Origin: Parafannyhessea umbonata
GTDB taxonomy: Bacteria; Actinomycetota; Coriobacteriia; Coriobacteriales; Atopobiaceae
Assembly: GCF_012844235.1 (NCBI RefSeq)
Contig: NZ_JABAGR010000001.1
Location: 1-64,000, forward strand
Length of the DNA: 64,000 nt
Reading direction: 5' to 3'
The stretch's first letter is position 1; every line of letters begins with the position of its first letter. The translations under genes and the position numbers were made by a program. Below are positions 34,478 through 43,232 of this stretch, one piece after another. The notes under the pieces were generated by a model. That model did no database searches and was not told where the DNA came from. It saw only the letters and a program-made list of their open reading frames with translations.

Positions 34478-34567
34478 GCGAACGTAGAACATATTTCCTA
34501 CACATTTTAGCCAACTGGGCAAACGCGGCCCAGACGTCAACTCTAGCTTGAATGTTCTACGTTCGCG
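34478..34567. repeat. Structured ~90-nt repeat, copy 3
   Basis: Arm A GCGAACGTAGAACAT (34478-34492) is the exact reverse complement of arm C (34552-34566), so here the outer arms pair across the core CCAACTGGGCAAACGCG (34511-34527). Arm B is degraded (AGACGTCAAC). Confidence 0.85.
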
Positions 34568-34690
34568 TCCGTCGTGCGTGGAGGCGGAGGGCCGCGTGCG
34601 GGCGCGCGATGTGTGCGCGACGTGGATATCGCTAAAAGCTAAGCGTCTTAGGTAAATGTGGCAGGCGGTGGGGTAGGCTCTTCTCCGTTA

Positions 34691-34705
34691 GCTAAGGGTA
34701 TTAGC
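34691..34705 (+). promoter_or_regulatory. Candidate MarR operator
   Basis: GCTAA-GGGTA-TTAGC is a perfect inverted repeat, 14 nt before the TTG start of the MarR-family gene. An upstream copy of related sequence (AGCTAAGCG, near 34638) lies in the same promoter region. Autoregulation of the MarR-exporter operon is likely. Confidence 0.5.
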
Positions 34706-34718
34706 GAAGGAGGAGCCC

Positions 34719-35384
34719 TTGGATGAGAAGAACGTGCGTCCCGCAGCGCGCGCCGCGGAGCGAGCCGGGAAGTGCGACGCCGAATGCGCCGCGGAGTCGG
34801 CCGGGAAGTGCGACGCCGAGTGCGCCGCGGAGCCGGCCGCGAAGTGCGACGCCGTCTCGCGCGAGGCGCAGGGCGGGGAGTGGTCCGCGCTCGCGCGTGA
34901 CCTGATGACGCAGACCCGCAGGTTGCGGATGTACGGCAAGGGCGCGATGCGCCGCTGGGACGGACGCGGCCGCGTGGGCGTGCTGCATGTGCTGCACCAT
35001 TCGGACGGGACGCTGACGGCCGGCGAGCTTGCGCGTGCGTGCCACGTGACGTCGGCGCGCATGGCGCAGACGCTGAATCAGCTGGAGGCGGACGGCTTGG
35101 TAACGCGCGCGCCGAGCGAGGCGGACCGCCGGCGCACGAACGTGCGTATGACGGACGCGGGCGAGGCGGAGCTTCGCTCGTACTTCGACGGCGTGACGCA
35201 CTTCACCGCGGGACTGTTGCGCGAGTTGGGCGAGAAGGACTCGCGCGAGCTCGTGCGCATCCTCGGGAAGCTCGCAGACGTCTTGCGCGAGGCCGAGGGC
35301 AACGTCGGTCCAGACGCCCCGACGGACGCCCGTTGCGCAGACGCCTGCGGCGCGGAGGGAGGTGACGCCCATGAGGCTCGCTAG
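34719..35384 (+). CDS. MarR-family regulator with Cys-rich N-terminal repeats
   Basis: A 221-residue winged-helix regulator starting with TTG 34719 behind AAGGAGGAG. The MarR domain occupies about residues 50-185 (LTAGELARACHVTSARMAQT ... EADRRRTNVRMTDAGEAELR). Before it lie two and a half copies of a 12-residue repeat AGKCDAECAAE(S/P) encoded by 36-bp DNA repeats (34764-34835, partial third), placing five cysteines in the leader. This extension is not part of the usual MarR fold (about 140-160 aa) and might bind metal or sense redox. The gene overlaps the ABC exporter by 14 nt, so it probably represses that operon. Confidence 0.85.
   Translation: MDEKNVRPAARAAERAGKCDAECAAESAGKCDAECAAEPAAKCDAVSREAQGGEWSALARDLMTQTRRLRMYGKGAMRRWDGRGRVGVLHVLHHSDGTLTAGELARACHVTSARMAQTLNQLEADGLVTRAPSEADRRRTNVRMTDAGEAELRSYFDGVTHFTAGLLRELGEKDSRELVRILGKLADVLREAEGNVGPDAPTDARCADACGAEGGDAHEAR
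34764..34859 (+). repeat. 36-bp in-gene tandem repeat
   Basis: Two full copies (34764-34799, 34800-34835) and a partial third encode AGKCDAECAAE-type peptides in the MarR-like gene. Copy number may vary between strains. Confidence 0.85.
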
Positions 35385-37167
35385 GCTGCTTCGCGACCAC
35401 GCGGGCGAGGTCGTGGCCGTGTTCGCGCTGCTGCTGGTGCAGGCGCTGTGCGAGCTCTCGCTGCCGCGCTACATGTCCGACATCGTGAACGTGGGCGTCG
35501 TGGGCTCGCAGGCCGGCAACGTCGCCTACCTGGGGCATATGGCGCTCGTGATGCTTGGCTTCTGCGTGGGGTCGCTCGCGGCGGCAACGCTCTCGGGCCT
35601 CATCGCGTCGCGCGTCGCGGCGGCGGTGGCGCGCGACCTTCGCCGCGAGGTGTTTGCAAAGGTGATGTCCTTCTCGCCCGCGGAGGTCAACCGGTTCTCG
35701 CAGTCATCGCTCATCACGCGCTGCACCAACGACGTGCAGCAGATCCAGAACATGATCGTGATCATGCTGCGCATGGTCATGTTTGCGCCGGTCATGGGCG
35801 TGGTCGCCGTGGTGCAGGTCATGACGATGGGCGGCGGGCTCGCCTGGATCGTGGGCGCCGCGCTGCTGGCGGTGCTCGGCGTGGTGAGCGTGCTCTTCTC
35901 GCTCACGATGCCGCGCTTCAAGGCGATGCAGTCGCTGGTGGACCGCGTGAACCTGGTGACGCGCGAGATGCTGGACGGCCTCCTGACCATTCGCGCGTTC
36001 GGGCGCCAGGACCACGAGCTCGGGCGCTTCGACGACGCGTCTGGCGAGCTTCGCGACGCGCAGCTGTTTGTGAACCGCGCGATGACGCTCATGATGCCGA
36101 TCATGATGCTGGTCATGAATATGGCAACCGTCGCCATCGTGTGGTTTGGCTCGCACGGGGTGGCCGCCGGCGCGATGCGCGCGGGCGACATGATGGCGTT
36201 CATCAGCTACGCCATGATGATCGTGATGAGCTTCCTCGTCGTGTCGATGGTCGCCGTGATCCTGCCGCGCGCGGAGGTCTCCGTCGGTCGCGTGCAGGAG
36301 GTGCTCGCCGTCGAGCCCGCCGCGCGTGACCCCGAGCATCCCGTGGCACCGGCCACGGACGCGCCGCGCGGGCGCCTGGTCTTCGACCACGTGGGCTTTC
36401 GCTACCCGGACGCGGAGGGCGACGTCGTGAGCGACGTGAGCTTCTCGACCGCGCCCGGCAAGATAACTGCGATCGTGGGCTCCACGGGCTCCGGCAAGTC
36501 CACGCTGGTGCAGCTTGCGCCGCGCCTGTACGACCCCACGTCCGGCACCGTCACGCTCGACGGCGTCGACACGCGCCGGATGTCGCTGGCCGACCTGCGC
36601 TCCCGCGTGGGCTACGTGCCGCAGCAGGGCTTCCTGTTCTCGGGCAGCATCCGCAGCAACGTCGCGTTCGGCACGGACGCCGCGGGCACGGACGCGCCCG
36701 GGGCCGCGGGCCAGAAGGGCGCCGCGGGCGAGAAGGACCTGCTCCGCGCGGTGGAGGTGGCCCAGGCGTCCGAGCTCGTCTCGCAGAAGGACGGCGGGCT
36801 GGACGCGCCGATCGCGCAGGGCGGCACGAACGTGTCCGGCGGGCAGCGCCAGCGCCTGGCCATCGCCCGCGCGCTCGCGATGCACCCGGAGGTGCTCGTG
36901 CTTGACGACTCGTTTTCCGCGCTGGACTACGCAACGGACGCGCGGTTGCGCCAGGCCTTGGCGCGCGAGTGCGCGGACACCGCCGTGCTGGTGGTGGCGC
37001 AGCGCGTCGCGACCGTCATGGGCGCGGACCATATTGTCGTGCTGGACGAGGGGCGCGTCGTGGGGCAGGGCACGCACGAGGAGCTGCTGCGCAGCTGCCC
37101 CGAGTACCTTGAGATCGCGAAGAGCCAGCTCAGCGCAAGCGAGCTTGGCCTGAAGGAGGGTGAGTAG
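35371..37167 (+). CDS. ABC exporter half-transporter, degenerate-site subunit
   Basis: A 598-residue protein: six-helix exporter membrane domain (LPRYMSDIVNVGVVGSQAGN is typical of MdlA/LmrC-like subunits) and a nucleotide-binding domain with Walker A GSTGSGKST and signature VSGGQRQRLAIARAL. Walker B ends VLVLDDSFSALD, with Asp in place of the catalytic Glu, as in the non-hydrolysing site of heterodimeric exporters. ATG 35371 lies inside the MarR 3' end. The partner half follows 2 nt later. The substrate is likely drugs or lipid-like compounds. Confidence 0.92.
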   Translation: MRLARLLRDHAGEVVAVFALLLVQALCELSLPRYMSDIVNVGVVGSQAGNVAYLGHMALVMLGFCVGSLAAATLSGLIASRVAAAVARDLRREVFAKVMSFSPAEVNRFSQSSLITRCTNDVQQIQNMIVIMLRMVMFAPVMGVVAVVQVMTMGGGLAWIVGAALLAVLGVVSVLFSLTMPRFKAMQSLVDRVNLVTREMLDGLLTIRAFGRQDHELGRFDDASGELRDAQLFVNRAMTLMMPIMMLVMNMATVAIVWFGSHGVAAGAMRAGDMMAFISYAMMIVMSFLVVSMVAVILPRAEVSVGRVQEVLAVEPAARDPEHPVAPATDAPRGRLVFDHVGFRYPDAEGDVVSDVSFSTAPGKITAIVGSTGSGKSTLVQLAPRLYDPTSGTVTLDGVDTRRMSLADLRSRVGYVPQQGFLFSGSIRSNVAFGTDAAGTDAPGAAGQKGAAGEKDLLRAVEVAQASELVSQKDGGLDAPIAQGGTNVSGGQRQRLAIARALAMHPEVLVLDDSFSALDYATDARLRQALARECADTAVLVVAQRVATVMGADHIVVLDEGRVVGQGTHEELLRSCPEYLEIAKSQLSASELGLKEGE

Positions 37168-37169
37168 CC

Positions 37170-39068
37170 ATGGCGGAAGGGACGCTGCGCGAGCAGGGTG
37201 CGAGGCAGGCGGGCCGTCCCGCGGGCTCGCGCGGGCATGGTCCGGGAGGCCGCATGGCGCCGGGCGAGAAGCCCAAGGACTTTGGCGGCACCATGAGAAA
37301 GCTCCTGCACTACATGGGCGCCTATCGCGTGGGGCTCATCGCCGCGGTGGCGCTTGCGATGGCGAGCGTGCTCTTCTCGGTCGTGGGACCGAAGGTCCTT
37401 GGCGGCGCAACGACGGAGGCCATCCGCGGGGCGCAGGCGGCCGCGGCCGGGACGGGCGGCATCGACTTTGGCAAGATCGGTCGCATACTAATTGGCCTGC
37501 TATGCATATACCTGGCGAGCGCCGCGGCGTCGGGCGTGCAGAGCTGGATCATGACGGGCGTGACGCAGAAGGTCGTGTACCGCATGCGCGGGCAGATCGC
37601 GCAGAAGATCTCGCGCGTGCCGCTCTCGTACTTCGACGGCGGGGCCATGTCGAAGGGCGACGTGCTCTCGCGCATGACCAACGACGTGGACACGCTGAGC
37701 CAGTCGCTTAACCAGGGCCTCATCCAGCTGGTGACCTCCGTCACGCAGATCGTGGGAGTCGCGGTCATGATGGTGTCAATCTCGCTTCCGCTTGCGGGCG
37801 TGACGTTCGCGACACTGCCGGTGTCCGCGCTCGTCCTGGGCGTGCTGATCAAGAGGTCGCAGCGCTACTTCCGCCTGCAGCAACAGCAGCTTGGCGCCGT
37901 GAACGGCCGCGTCGAGGAGGACTTTAGCGGCCAGGTGGTCATCCAGGCGTTCAACCGCGGCGACCGCGCCGTCGAGCGCTTCGAGCGCGAGAACGACCAG
38001 CTGTACGAGAGCGCGTGGAAGAGCCAGTTCCTTTCCGGCCTCATGCAGCCGCTCATGAACCTCGTGGGCAACATGGGCTACGTCGGCGTCGTGGTGGTGG
38101 GTGCGGGCCTTGCCGTGACCGGTACGATCATGCCGGGCGACATCCAGGCGTTCATCCAATATGTCAAGAGCTTTACCCAGCCCATCACGCAGCTTGCGAC
38201 CGTGTCCAACGTGCTGCAGCAGATGGCGGCGTGCGCCGAGCGCGTGTTCGAGTTCCTGGACGCGCCGGAGGAGGAGGCGACCGCGCGCGTCGACCCCGCG
38301 ACGGGCGAGCCCGCCGAGGCAATCGGCCGCGCGCGGGGCGCCGTCGACTTCGACCATGTCTCGTTTGGCTACCTGCCGGGCAAGACGATCATCCACGACT
38401 TCACGGCGGACGTGCGCCCCGGCCGCACGGTGGCGATCGTCGGCCCCACGGGCGCGGGGAAGACCACGCTCATGAAGCTCCTGCTGCGCTTCTACGACGT
38501 GGACGCCGGCACGCTGCGCGTGGACGGCCACGACGTGCGCGACGTTGCGCGCGAGGACCTGCGCCAGAACTTCGCCATGGTCCTGCAGGACGCGTGGCTG
38601 TTCAAGGGCACGATCCGCGAGAACATCCGCTTTGGCCGGCTCGACGCAACGGACGACGAGGTGGAGGCCGCCGCGCGCTACGCGCACTGCGAGCACTTCA
38701 TCAAGACGCTGCCCGGTGGCTATGACTTCCAGCTGGACGAAGGCGCCACGAACGTGAGCCAGGGCCAGCGCCAGCTGCTGACCATCGCGCGCGCCGTGCT
38801 CGCCGACCGCCCGATCCTCATCCTGGACGAGGCCACGTCCAACGTCGACACGCGCACGGAGTGGCGCATCCAGCGCGCCATGGACAAGCTCATGGCCGGC
38901 CGCACCAGCTTCGTGATCGCCCACCGGCTGTCGACCATCAAGCACGCGGAGGCCATCCTGGTGCTGCGCGACGGCGACGTGGTCGAGAAGGGCACGCACG
39001 ACGAGCTGCTGGCCAAGGGCGGGTTCTACGCCCAGCTGTACCAGTCGCAGTTCGAGAGGGTCGCGTAG
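37170..39068 (+). CDS. ABC exporter half-transporter, canonical subunit
   Basis: A 632-residue exporter half with a Gly/Arg-rich cytosolic N-terminal extension of about 40 residues. Six membrane helices follow, then an ATPase domain with Walker A GPTGAGKTT, signature VSQGQRQLLTIARAV and Walker B ILILDEATSNVD with the catalytic Glu intact. The SQGQ signature (instead of SGGQ) is usual for the canonical partner in heterodimers. It forms the transporter with the preceding gene under the same MarR regulator. Confidence 0.92.
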   Translation: MAEGTLREQGARQAGRPAGSRGHGPGGRMAPGEKPKDFGGTMRKLLHYMGAYRVGLIAAVALAMASVLFSVVGPKVLGGATTEAIRGAQAAAAGTGGIDFGKIGRILIGLLCIYLASAAASGVQSWIMTGVTQKVVYRMRGQIAQKISRVPLSYFDGGAMSKGDVLSRMTNDVDTLSQSLNQGLIQLVTSVTQIVGVAVMMVSISLPLAGVTFATLPVSALVLGVLIKRSQRYFRLQQQQLGAVNGRVEEDFSGQVVIQAFNRGDRAVERFERENDQLYESAWKSQFLSGLMQPLMNLVGNMGYVGVVVVGAGLAVTGTIMPGDIQAFIQYVKSFTQPITQLATVSNVLQQMAACAERVFEFLDAPEEEATARVDPATGEPAEAIGRARGAVDFDHVSFGYLPGKTIIHDFTADVRPGRTVAIVGPTGAGKTTLMKLLLRFYDVDAGTLRVDGHDVRDVAREDLRQNFAMVLQDAWLFKGTIRENIRFGRLDATDDEVEAAARYAHCEHFIKTLPGGYDFQLDEGATNVSQGQRQLLTIARAVLADRPILILDEATSNVDTRTEWRIQRAMDKLMAGRTSFVIAHRLSTIKHAEAILVLRDGDVVEKGTHDELLAKGGFYAQLYQSQFERVA

Positions 39069-39102
39069 GGCGCCCGGCCGCGACGGGCCCGTTTGCGGGC
39101 GT

Positions 39103-39194
39103 GCGAGCGTAGAACATATTTTCGACACATTTCCGCGACCTGCGGAAACGCGGCCCGAACGCCAACAAAAGATTGAGTGTTTGACGCTCGGGCG
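39103..39194. repeat. Structured ~90-nt repeat, copy 4
   Basis: Arm A GCGAGCGTAGAACAT (39103-39117), core CGACCTGCGGAAACGCG (39136-39152), and a B-C hairpin centred on the loop AAAGATTGAG. It is the most diverged copy. It lies 35 nt past the exporter stop. Confidence 0.75.
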
Positions 39195-39242
39195 GTTTCA
39201 TGTGCCCCAGGCGCCCGTGCGAGGCCAGCCCTGGCCCCACGC

Positions 39243-39339
39243 GGGCGCTAACGTATAACTAAAATCTCGCGCACATGTGCCAACTGGGCAAACGCGACGC
39301 TAACGTATAACTAAAAAATATAGTTCTACGTTAGCGCCC
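39243..39339. repeat. Structured ~90-nt repeat, copy 5
   Basis: Arm A GGGCGCTAACGTATAACTA (39243-39261), core CCAACTGGGCAAACGCG (39280-39296), arm B (39298-39313) and arm C (39321-39339). C complements A at 18 of 19 positions and also pairs with B, so both folds are possible. It sits between convergent genes and could terminate transcription. Confidence 0.85.
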
Positions 39340-39378
39340 GCCCGGCACCCCAGCCCGCCCCGGCGCGCCCGGCCCGCG

Positions 39379-40632
39379 CTACCCAACCACGCCGAGAGCC
39401 AGGCGCGAAAGCACGGCGCGCACCCGCGCGAGGTCGGCCACGGGCACGTGCTCGTTCGGCTTGTGCGCAACCTCCAGGCTGCCCGGCCCGTACGAAAGGC
39501 ACTCGCGGTTGTGGCAGATCCCCGCCACGACCGCGGTGTCCGTGTATCCCGTGAACGTGCCGGTCCCCACGTCGTACCCCTCGCCGCGCGCGGCGTCGCG
39601 CAGGGCGGCCAGCAGCGCGGAGTCCGGGTTCGGCTCGATGGCGGGCCGGTCGCCAGTCACGCGATAGCTGCCGCGCACGCCGGGCACGGCCTCCTCCGCG
39701 CGCGCGATCGCCTGCTCCACAAGGCCTCGCGCCCAGGCCGTGTCGTAGGGCGGCACAAGCCGCATGTCGATCCACACGCGCGCGAAGTCCGGCACCACGT
39801 ACGGGCTGTAGCCGCCCTCTACCTGCCCAAACGTGACCGTCGGCCTGCCAAGCGACGCGTGCGGCGCAAGCGTCTGGAACGCGCGGCGAACATGGCAGAT
39901 GGCTTCGCTCAGCGCGGCCACCGCGTCCGCGCCCCTCCAAGGGGTGCTCGCGTGCGCCGTCACGCCGGCCATGTCCAGCTCAAACCACGTTCGCCCCTTG
40001 TGCGCGCCGCGCGCGAGCGAGTCCGTGGGTTCCGTGTCCAGCACCCACCCGCGACCGTCCAGCCAGCCCGCGCGGATGGCGGCCTCGCAGCCGCGCATCA
40101 CGTCCTCCTCGTCGACGGTGCATAGCAGAGAAACGCTGCGCTCCGGCGCGCATCCGCGCCTACGCACCAGGTCGAGCGCGTCGCCGAAGGCGAGCATCGC
40201 GCAGGCGAGCCCGCCTTTCATGTCGCAGGAGCCGCGTCCCCAGAGCTCCCCGTCGCGCACGACGCCGCCAAGCGCCGGCGTCTCGTCAGACCATCCGTCG
40301 CCCAGCTGCACGGTGTCCATGTGGCAGCACAGCGTCAGGTCGGCCGGGCCGGGCCCGGCGGGGGAGTCGTCCCCCGCCGCCATCCCCGCGCCGCCGCCCG
40401 CCGCCGGAATCGTCGCGCGCAGGCACGTGCGACCGGGAAGCGCCTCCAGCTCCTCAAGCGTCGCGAGCGGCGTGCCGTCGGCGGCGCGCGCCGCGTCCAC
40501 CCGGGGTGCAAGCCACGCCCGCACAAAGCGCTCCAGCTCGCCCTCGTACGCGCCCGGGTCAGAGCTGTCTATCCGCACCAGCTCCGCGGCCAGCCGCGTT
40601 ACCTCATCCTCTTCGCTCGCGTCGCATTCCAT
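39379..40632 (-). CDS. M20-family peptidase/deacylase (YgeY/ArgE-like)
   Basis: A 417-residue zinc-dependent M20 hydrolase. Metal ligands and the catalytic Asp lie in HMDT (His104, Asp106), WGRGSCDMKG (Asp137) and DEED (Glu175/176); the dimerisation domain follows (KGRTWFELDMAGVTAHAST). M20 enzymes cleave N-acyl, carbamoyl or peptide amide bonds. It is divergent from the NCS2 permease and next to YgfK/SsnA/YgeX homologues, as is ygeY in purine-degradation clusters; this supports a YgeY-like role on a ureido or amido intermediate. By sequence alone ArgE/DapE-like activity is possible. Confidence 0.75.
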   Translation of the reverse strand: MECDASEEDEVTRLAAELVRIDSSDPGAYEGELERFVRAWLAPRVDAARAADGTPLATLEELEALPGRTCLRATIPAAGGGAGMAAGDDSPAGPGPADLTLCCHMDTVQLGDGWSDETPALGGVVRDGELWGRGSCDMKGGLACAMLAFGDALDLVRRRGCAPERSVSLLCTVDEEDVMRGCEAAIRAGWLDGRGWVLDTEPTDSLARGAHKGRTWFELDMAGVTAHASTPWRGADAVAALSEAICHVRRAFQTLAPHASLGRPTVTFGQVEGGYSPYVVPDFARVWIDMRLVPPYDTAWARGLVEQAIARAEEAVPGVRGSYRVTGDRPAIEPNPDSALLAALRDAARGEGYDVGTGTFTGYTDTAVVAGICHNRECLSYGPGSLEVAHKPNEHVPVADLARVRAVLSRLALGVVG

Positions 40633-40732
40633 TGCCGCTCGCCCCCAAAATCTGCCGATGACCGAATTTCTCAGCCTGTTGCATATTCGCCGTCCCTACT
40701 CTACTCTCATAAGCAAACAAAAAAGGTGGAAG

Positions 40733-40753
40733 CCAAACAAAAAAGAAGTTTGG
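40733..40753. promoter_or_regulatory. Inverted repeat in the M20/permease divergent promoter
   Basis: CCAAAC-N9-GTTTGG is a perfect inverted repeat in the 152-nt divergent spacer, 32 nt before the permease ATG. A related half-site CAAACAAAAAAGG lies about 20 bp upstream (40714-40726). It resembles the CTAAC-N5-GTTTG boxes elsewhere in the purine locus but with a longer spacer. Confidence 0.5.
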
Positions 40754-40784
40754 CAAAGCCCGACCCAGAACAGAGGAGAAGAAC

Positions 40785-42284
40785 ATGGCAGAGGCCCAAG
40801 GTTCATCCGCACTGTTTAGCCAAGACGGCAAGCTCTCGGCGCAGGAACTCATCCCCATGGCGTTGCAGCACGTGGTTGCGGCGGTCGTGGGCATCATCAC
40901 GCCCGCGATCATCGTGGCAAACCTATGCCACCTGCCGGCAGACCAGAAGACCCTGCTCATCCAGGTGTCGCTCGTGATGAGCGGCCTGGTCACGCTCGTG
41001 CAGGCGCACCCGCTGTTCGGCGGCCGCTTCGGCTCGGGCCTGCCCGTGATCATGGGCACGTCGTTCGCGTACGTACCCACGCTCTCCGCCGTCGGCGTCC
41101 AGTTCGGCATCGGCGCCATCCTCGGGGCAGAGATCATCGGCGGCGCCGTCGCGGTCGTGTTCGCGCTGTTCTTCCGCAAGATCAAGTCGCTGTTCCCCAG
41201 CGTCGTCACCGGCACCGTCGTCCTGTGCATCGGCATCTCGCTCTACACCGTCGCCGTGGGCTACATGGCCGGCGGCTCCGGCTCGTCCACGTTCGGCAGC
41301 GCGCAGAACTGGCTCGTCGCGCTCGTGACGCTCGTGGCGTGCGTGTACTTCTCCAACTTCGGCAAGGGCGTGTTCAAGCTCGGCTCGCTGCTGTTCGGCA
41401 TGCTCGTGGGCTACGTGCTCGCCCTCGCGCTCGGCATGGTCAGCTACGACGCCGTCGTCGCGTCCAACTGGTTCGAGCTCCCGCACTTCATGCCGTTCGC
41501 CATCAAGTTCGTCCCCGTGTCCATCGCCAGCATCACCATCGTGTTCATCGTCGCCTCGCTCGAGACCATCGGCAACTTCACCGGCGCCACCGTCGGCGGC
41601 ATGGACCGCGAGCCCAACGTGCAGGAGCTCACGGGCGGCCTGGTGTCCCAGGGCATCATGACCATGGTCGGCGCGCTCTTCGGCGCCATGCCCACGTCGT
41701 CCTTCGGCCAGAACGTCGGCATCGTCACCCAGACCCGCGTCATCAACCGCCGCGTGTTCTCCACCGCCGCCATCATCCTCGTCGCCGCCGGCCTCATGCC
41801 CAAGCTTGCCGCGGTGCTCTCCGGCATCCCGCAGGCCGTCATCGGCGGCGCCACCATCAACGTGTTCGGCACCATCAGCATGACCGGCATCCGCATGCTC
41901 ACGAAGGACGGCCTCACGCCGCGCCGCGCGTCCATCGCCGGCCTCTCCGTCGCGCTCGGCATGGGCGTGTCCCTCACGAGCGGCGCCCTCACCGGCCCCG
42001 GCATGCCCGGCTGGGTCAACCAGGTCTTCGGCGGGTCCGCCATCGTGATTGCGGCCATCACGGCCATCATCCTCAACCTCGTGCTGCCCAAGGGCGGTCC
42101 CGACCAGGACGTCGTCGAGGCCGTCGAGGGCGCGTCCGAGATAGCAAACGAGGGCGTGAGCGCGCTGTACCAGAGCGCCGCGACCGGCGTCCCCGCGGTC
42201 GAGCACGTCGCCGACGCGGACATCCACGTCGCCACCGGCTCCGCGCCCGCCGCTCAGGATGGCGAGAAGAACGGCAACGCCTAG
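40785..42284 (+). CDS. NCS2 xanthine/urate permease (UacT/XanQ-like)
   Basis: A 499-residue nucleobase permease with about 14 membrane segments. Family signatures: LQHVVAAVVGIITPAIIVAN, QAHPLFGGRFGSGLPVIMGT, ETIGNFTGATVGGMDREPN and SSFGQNVGIVTQTRV. NCS2 members import xanthine, uric acid or uracil with protons. The neighbours (YgfK, SsnA, molybdenum hydroxylases) favour purine or urate uptake for the pathway. The C-terminal ~50 residues are polar. GAGG precedes the ATG at close range (AGAGGAGAAGAAC). Confidence 0.92.
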   Translation: MAEAQGSSALFSQDGKLSAQELIPMALQHVVAAVVGIITPAIIVANLCHLPADQKTLLIQVSLVMSGLVTLVQAHPLFGGRFGSGLPVIMGTSFAYVPTLSAVGVQFGIGAILGAEIIGGAVAVVFALFFRKIKSLFPSVVTGTVVLCIGISLYTVAVGYMAGGSGSSTFGSAQNWLVALVTLVACVYFSNFGKGVFKLGSLLFGMLVGYVLALALGMVSYDAVVASNWFELPHFMPFAIKFVPVSIASITIVFIVASLETIGNFTGATVGGMDREPNVQELTGGLVSQGIMTMVGALFGAMPTSSFGQNVGIVTQTRVINRRVFSTAAIILVAAGLMPKLAAVLSGIPQAVIGGATINVFGTISMTGIRMLTKDGLTPRRASIAGLSVALGMGVSLTSGALTGPGMPGWVNQVFGGSAIVIAAITAIILNLVLPKGGPDQDVVEAVEGASEIANEGVSALYQSAATGVPAVEHVADADIHVATGSAPAAQDGEKNGNA

Positions 42285-42339
42285 TCGCCGTCGCAAGCCA
42301 AACGCAAGCCGGGCACAGTCCAGCCACAGTCCAAACGCA

Positions 42340-42378
42340 GGCGGTGCGGTCACGCGAGAGCGTGGTCGCACCGCCTTT
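42340..42378 (+). terminator. Terminator after the permease
   Basis: A 16-bp stem with two G-U-type positions (42340-42355 with 42360-42375), a GAGA tetraloop and a short T-run. It lies 56 nt past the permease stop. Confidence 0.75.
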
Positions 42379-42441
42379 CCACATCGTGGCCGCACCCGCG
42401 CCCGCAGTCCCGCGCCCGCGCGTCCGCCCGCACCCATGCAA

Positions 42442-42477
42442 GAGGGGCCCCGCGCACCACGCGCGAGGCCCCCTTCG
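42442..42477 (-). terminator. Terminator after the YheO-like gene
   Basis: A GC-rich hairpin (GAGGGGCC ... GGCCCCCTTC with an inner CGCGC/GCGCG stem) lies directly beyond the stop of the minus-strand regulator gene. Confidence 0.55.
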
Positions 42478-42495
42478 CAAGGCTCGATCCGTGTG

Positions 42496-43161
42496 CTACT
42501 CCTGGCCCGCAGCGCGCTTCGCCTCGTCCATGTAGCTGTACAGCGTGTACTTCGATATCCCAAAGTAGTTGCAGACCTTCTGTCCGCTCTTCGTAACCAG
42601 GAACGCGCCGGAGTCGTTCAGGAACCCTATGGCCTTCACCTTGTCCTCCTTGCTCATCAGCGCCACGGGCTTGCCCACGATGCGCACGCTCTGCTCGATG
42701 AGCTCGTCCAGGAGGTCCGTCACGTTGTGCGGGATGGTCTCGGGGTTCGGGTCGGGCGCGTCCGTCAGCGCCGTGAACCCCTTCAGAACCTCCTGCATCG
42801 CCATGAAAAGCGTCGTGTCGTAGTTGATCGCGAAGATCGCGGACGGCTCGCCGTCCTCGTCGCGAAAGAAGATTGTGCTCGACTTCAGGACCTTGCCGTC
42901 CTCGGTCTTCGTCAGGTACGCAAGCTTGTCGTGAAGCTTGCTCGGGTCCGTGCGCAGCGCCTTCAGCACCACGTTCGAGGGACCGTCGCCCACCTTGCGG
43001 CCGGTTATGTGGCCGTTCTCTATCGCCACGATGGTGCTGTCCGGGTCGCTCGACCTCAGGTCGTGCACAACTACCTCGCAGTTGTCGCCAAACTGCGCGG
43101 CCACGCCGCGCGCCAGGCGCTTCAGAAAGTCAATCTGCTGCTGATGCATGGTCTGTTGCAT
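42496..43161 (-). CDS. YheO/DauR-like PAS-HTH transcriptional regulator
   Basis: A 221-residue regulator. The N-terminal YheO-type PAS domain (about residues 5-125; CEVVVHDLRSSDPDSTIVAI, KSSTIFFRDEDGEPSAIFAI) is followed by a C-terminal helix-turn-helix of the HTH_22 type (GAFLVTKSGQKVCNYFGISK YTLYSY). Family members respond to small metabolites. It lies between the permease and ssnA, and its divergent spacer to ssnA carries the best copies of the CTAAC-N5-GTTAG box, so I propose it as the locus regulator. This is inference. Confidence 0.85.
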   Translation of the reverse strand: MQQTMHQQQIDFLKRLARGVAAQFGDNCEVVVHDLRSSDPDSTIVAIENGHITGRKVGDGPSNVVLKALRTDPSKLHDKLAYLTKTEDGKVLKSSTIFFRDEDGEPSAIFAINYDTTLFMAMQEVLKGFTALTDAPDPNPETIPHNVTDLLDELIEQSVRIVGKPVALMSKEDKVKAIGFLNDSGAFLVTKSGQKVCNYFGISKYTLYSYMDEAKRAAGQE

Positions 43162-43232
43162 ATAAACGTCTCACGCTCTTCTCGCCGTCCGCAACGCGCC
43201 TCGCTGGGCGAGAAGGGCGGCGGCCTTCGTTG

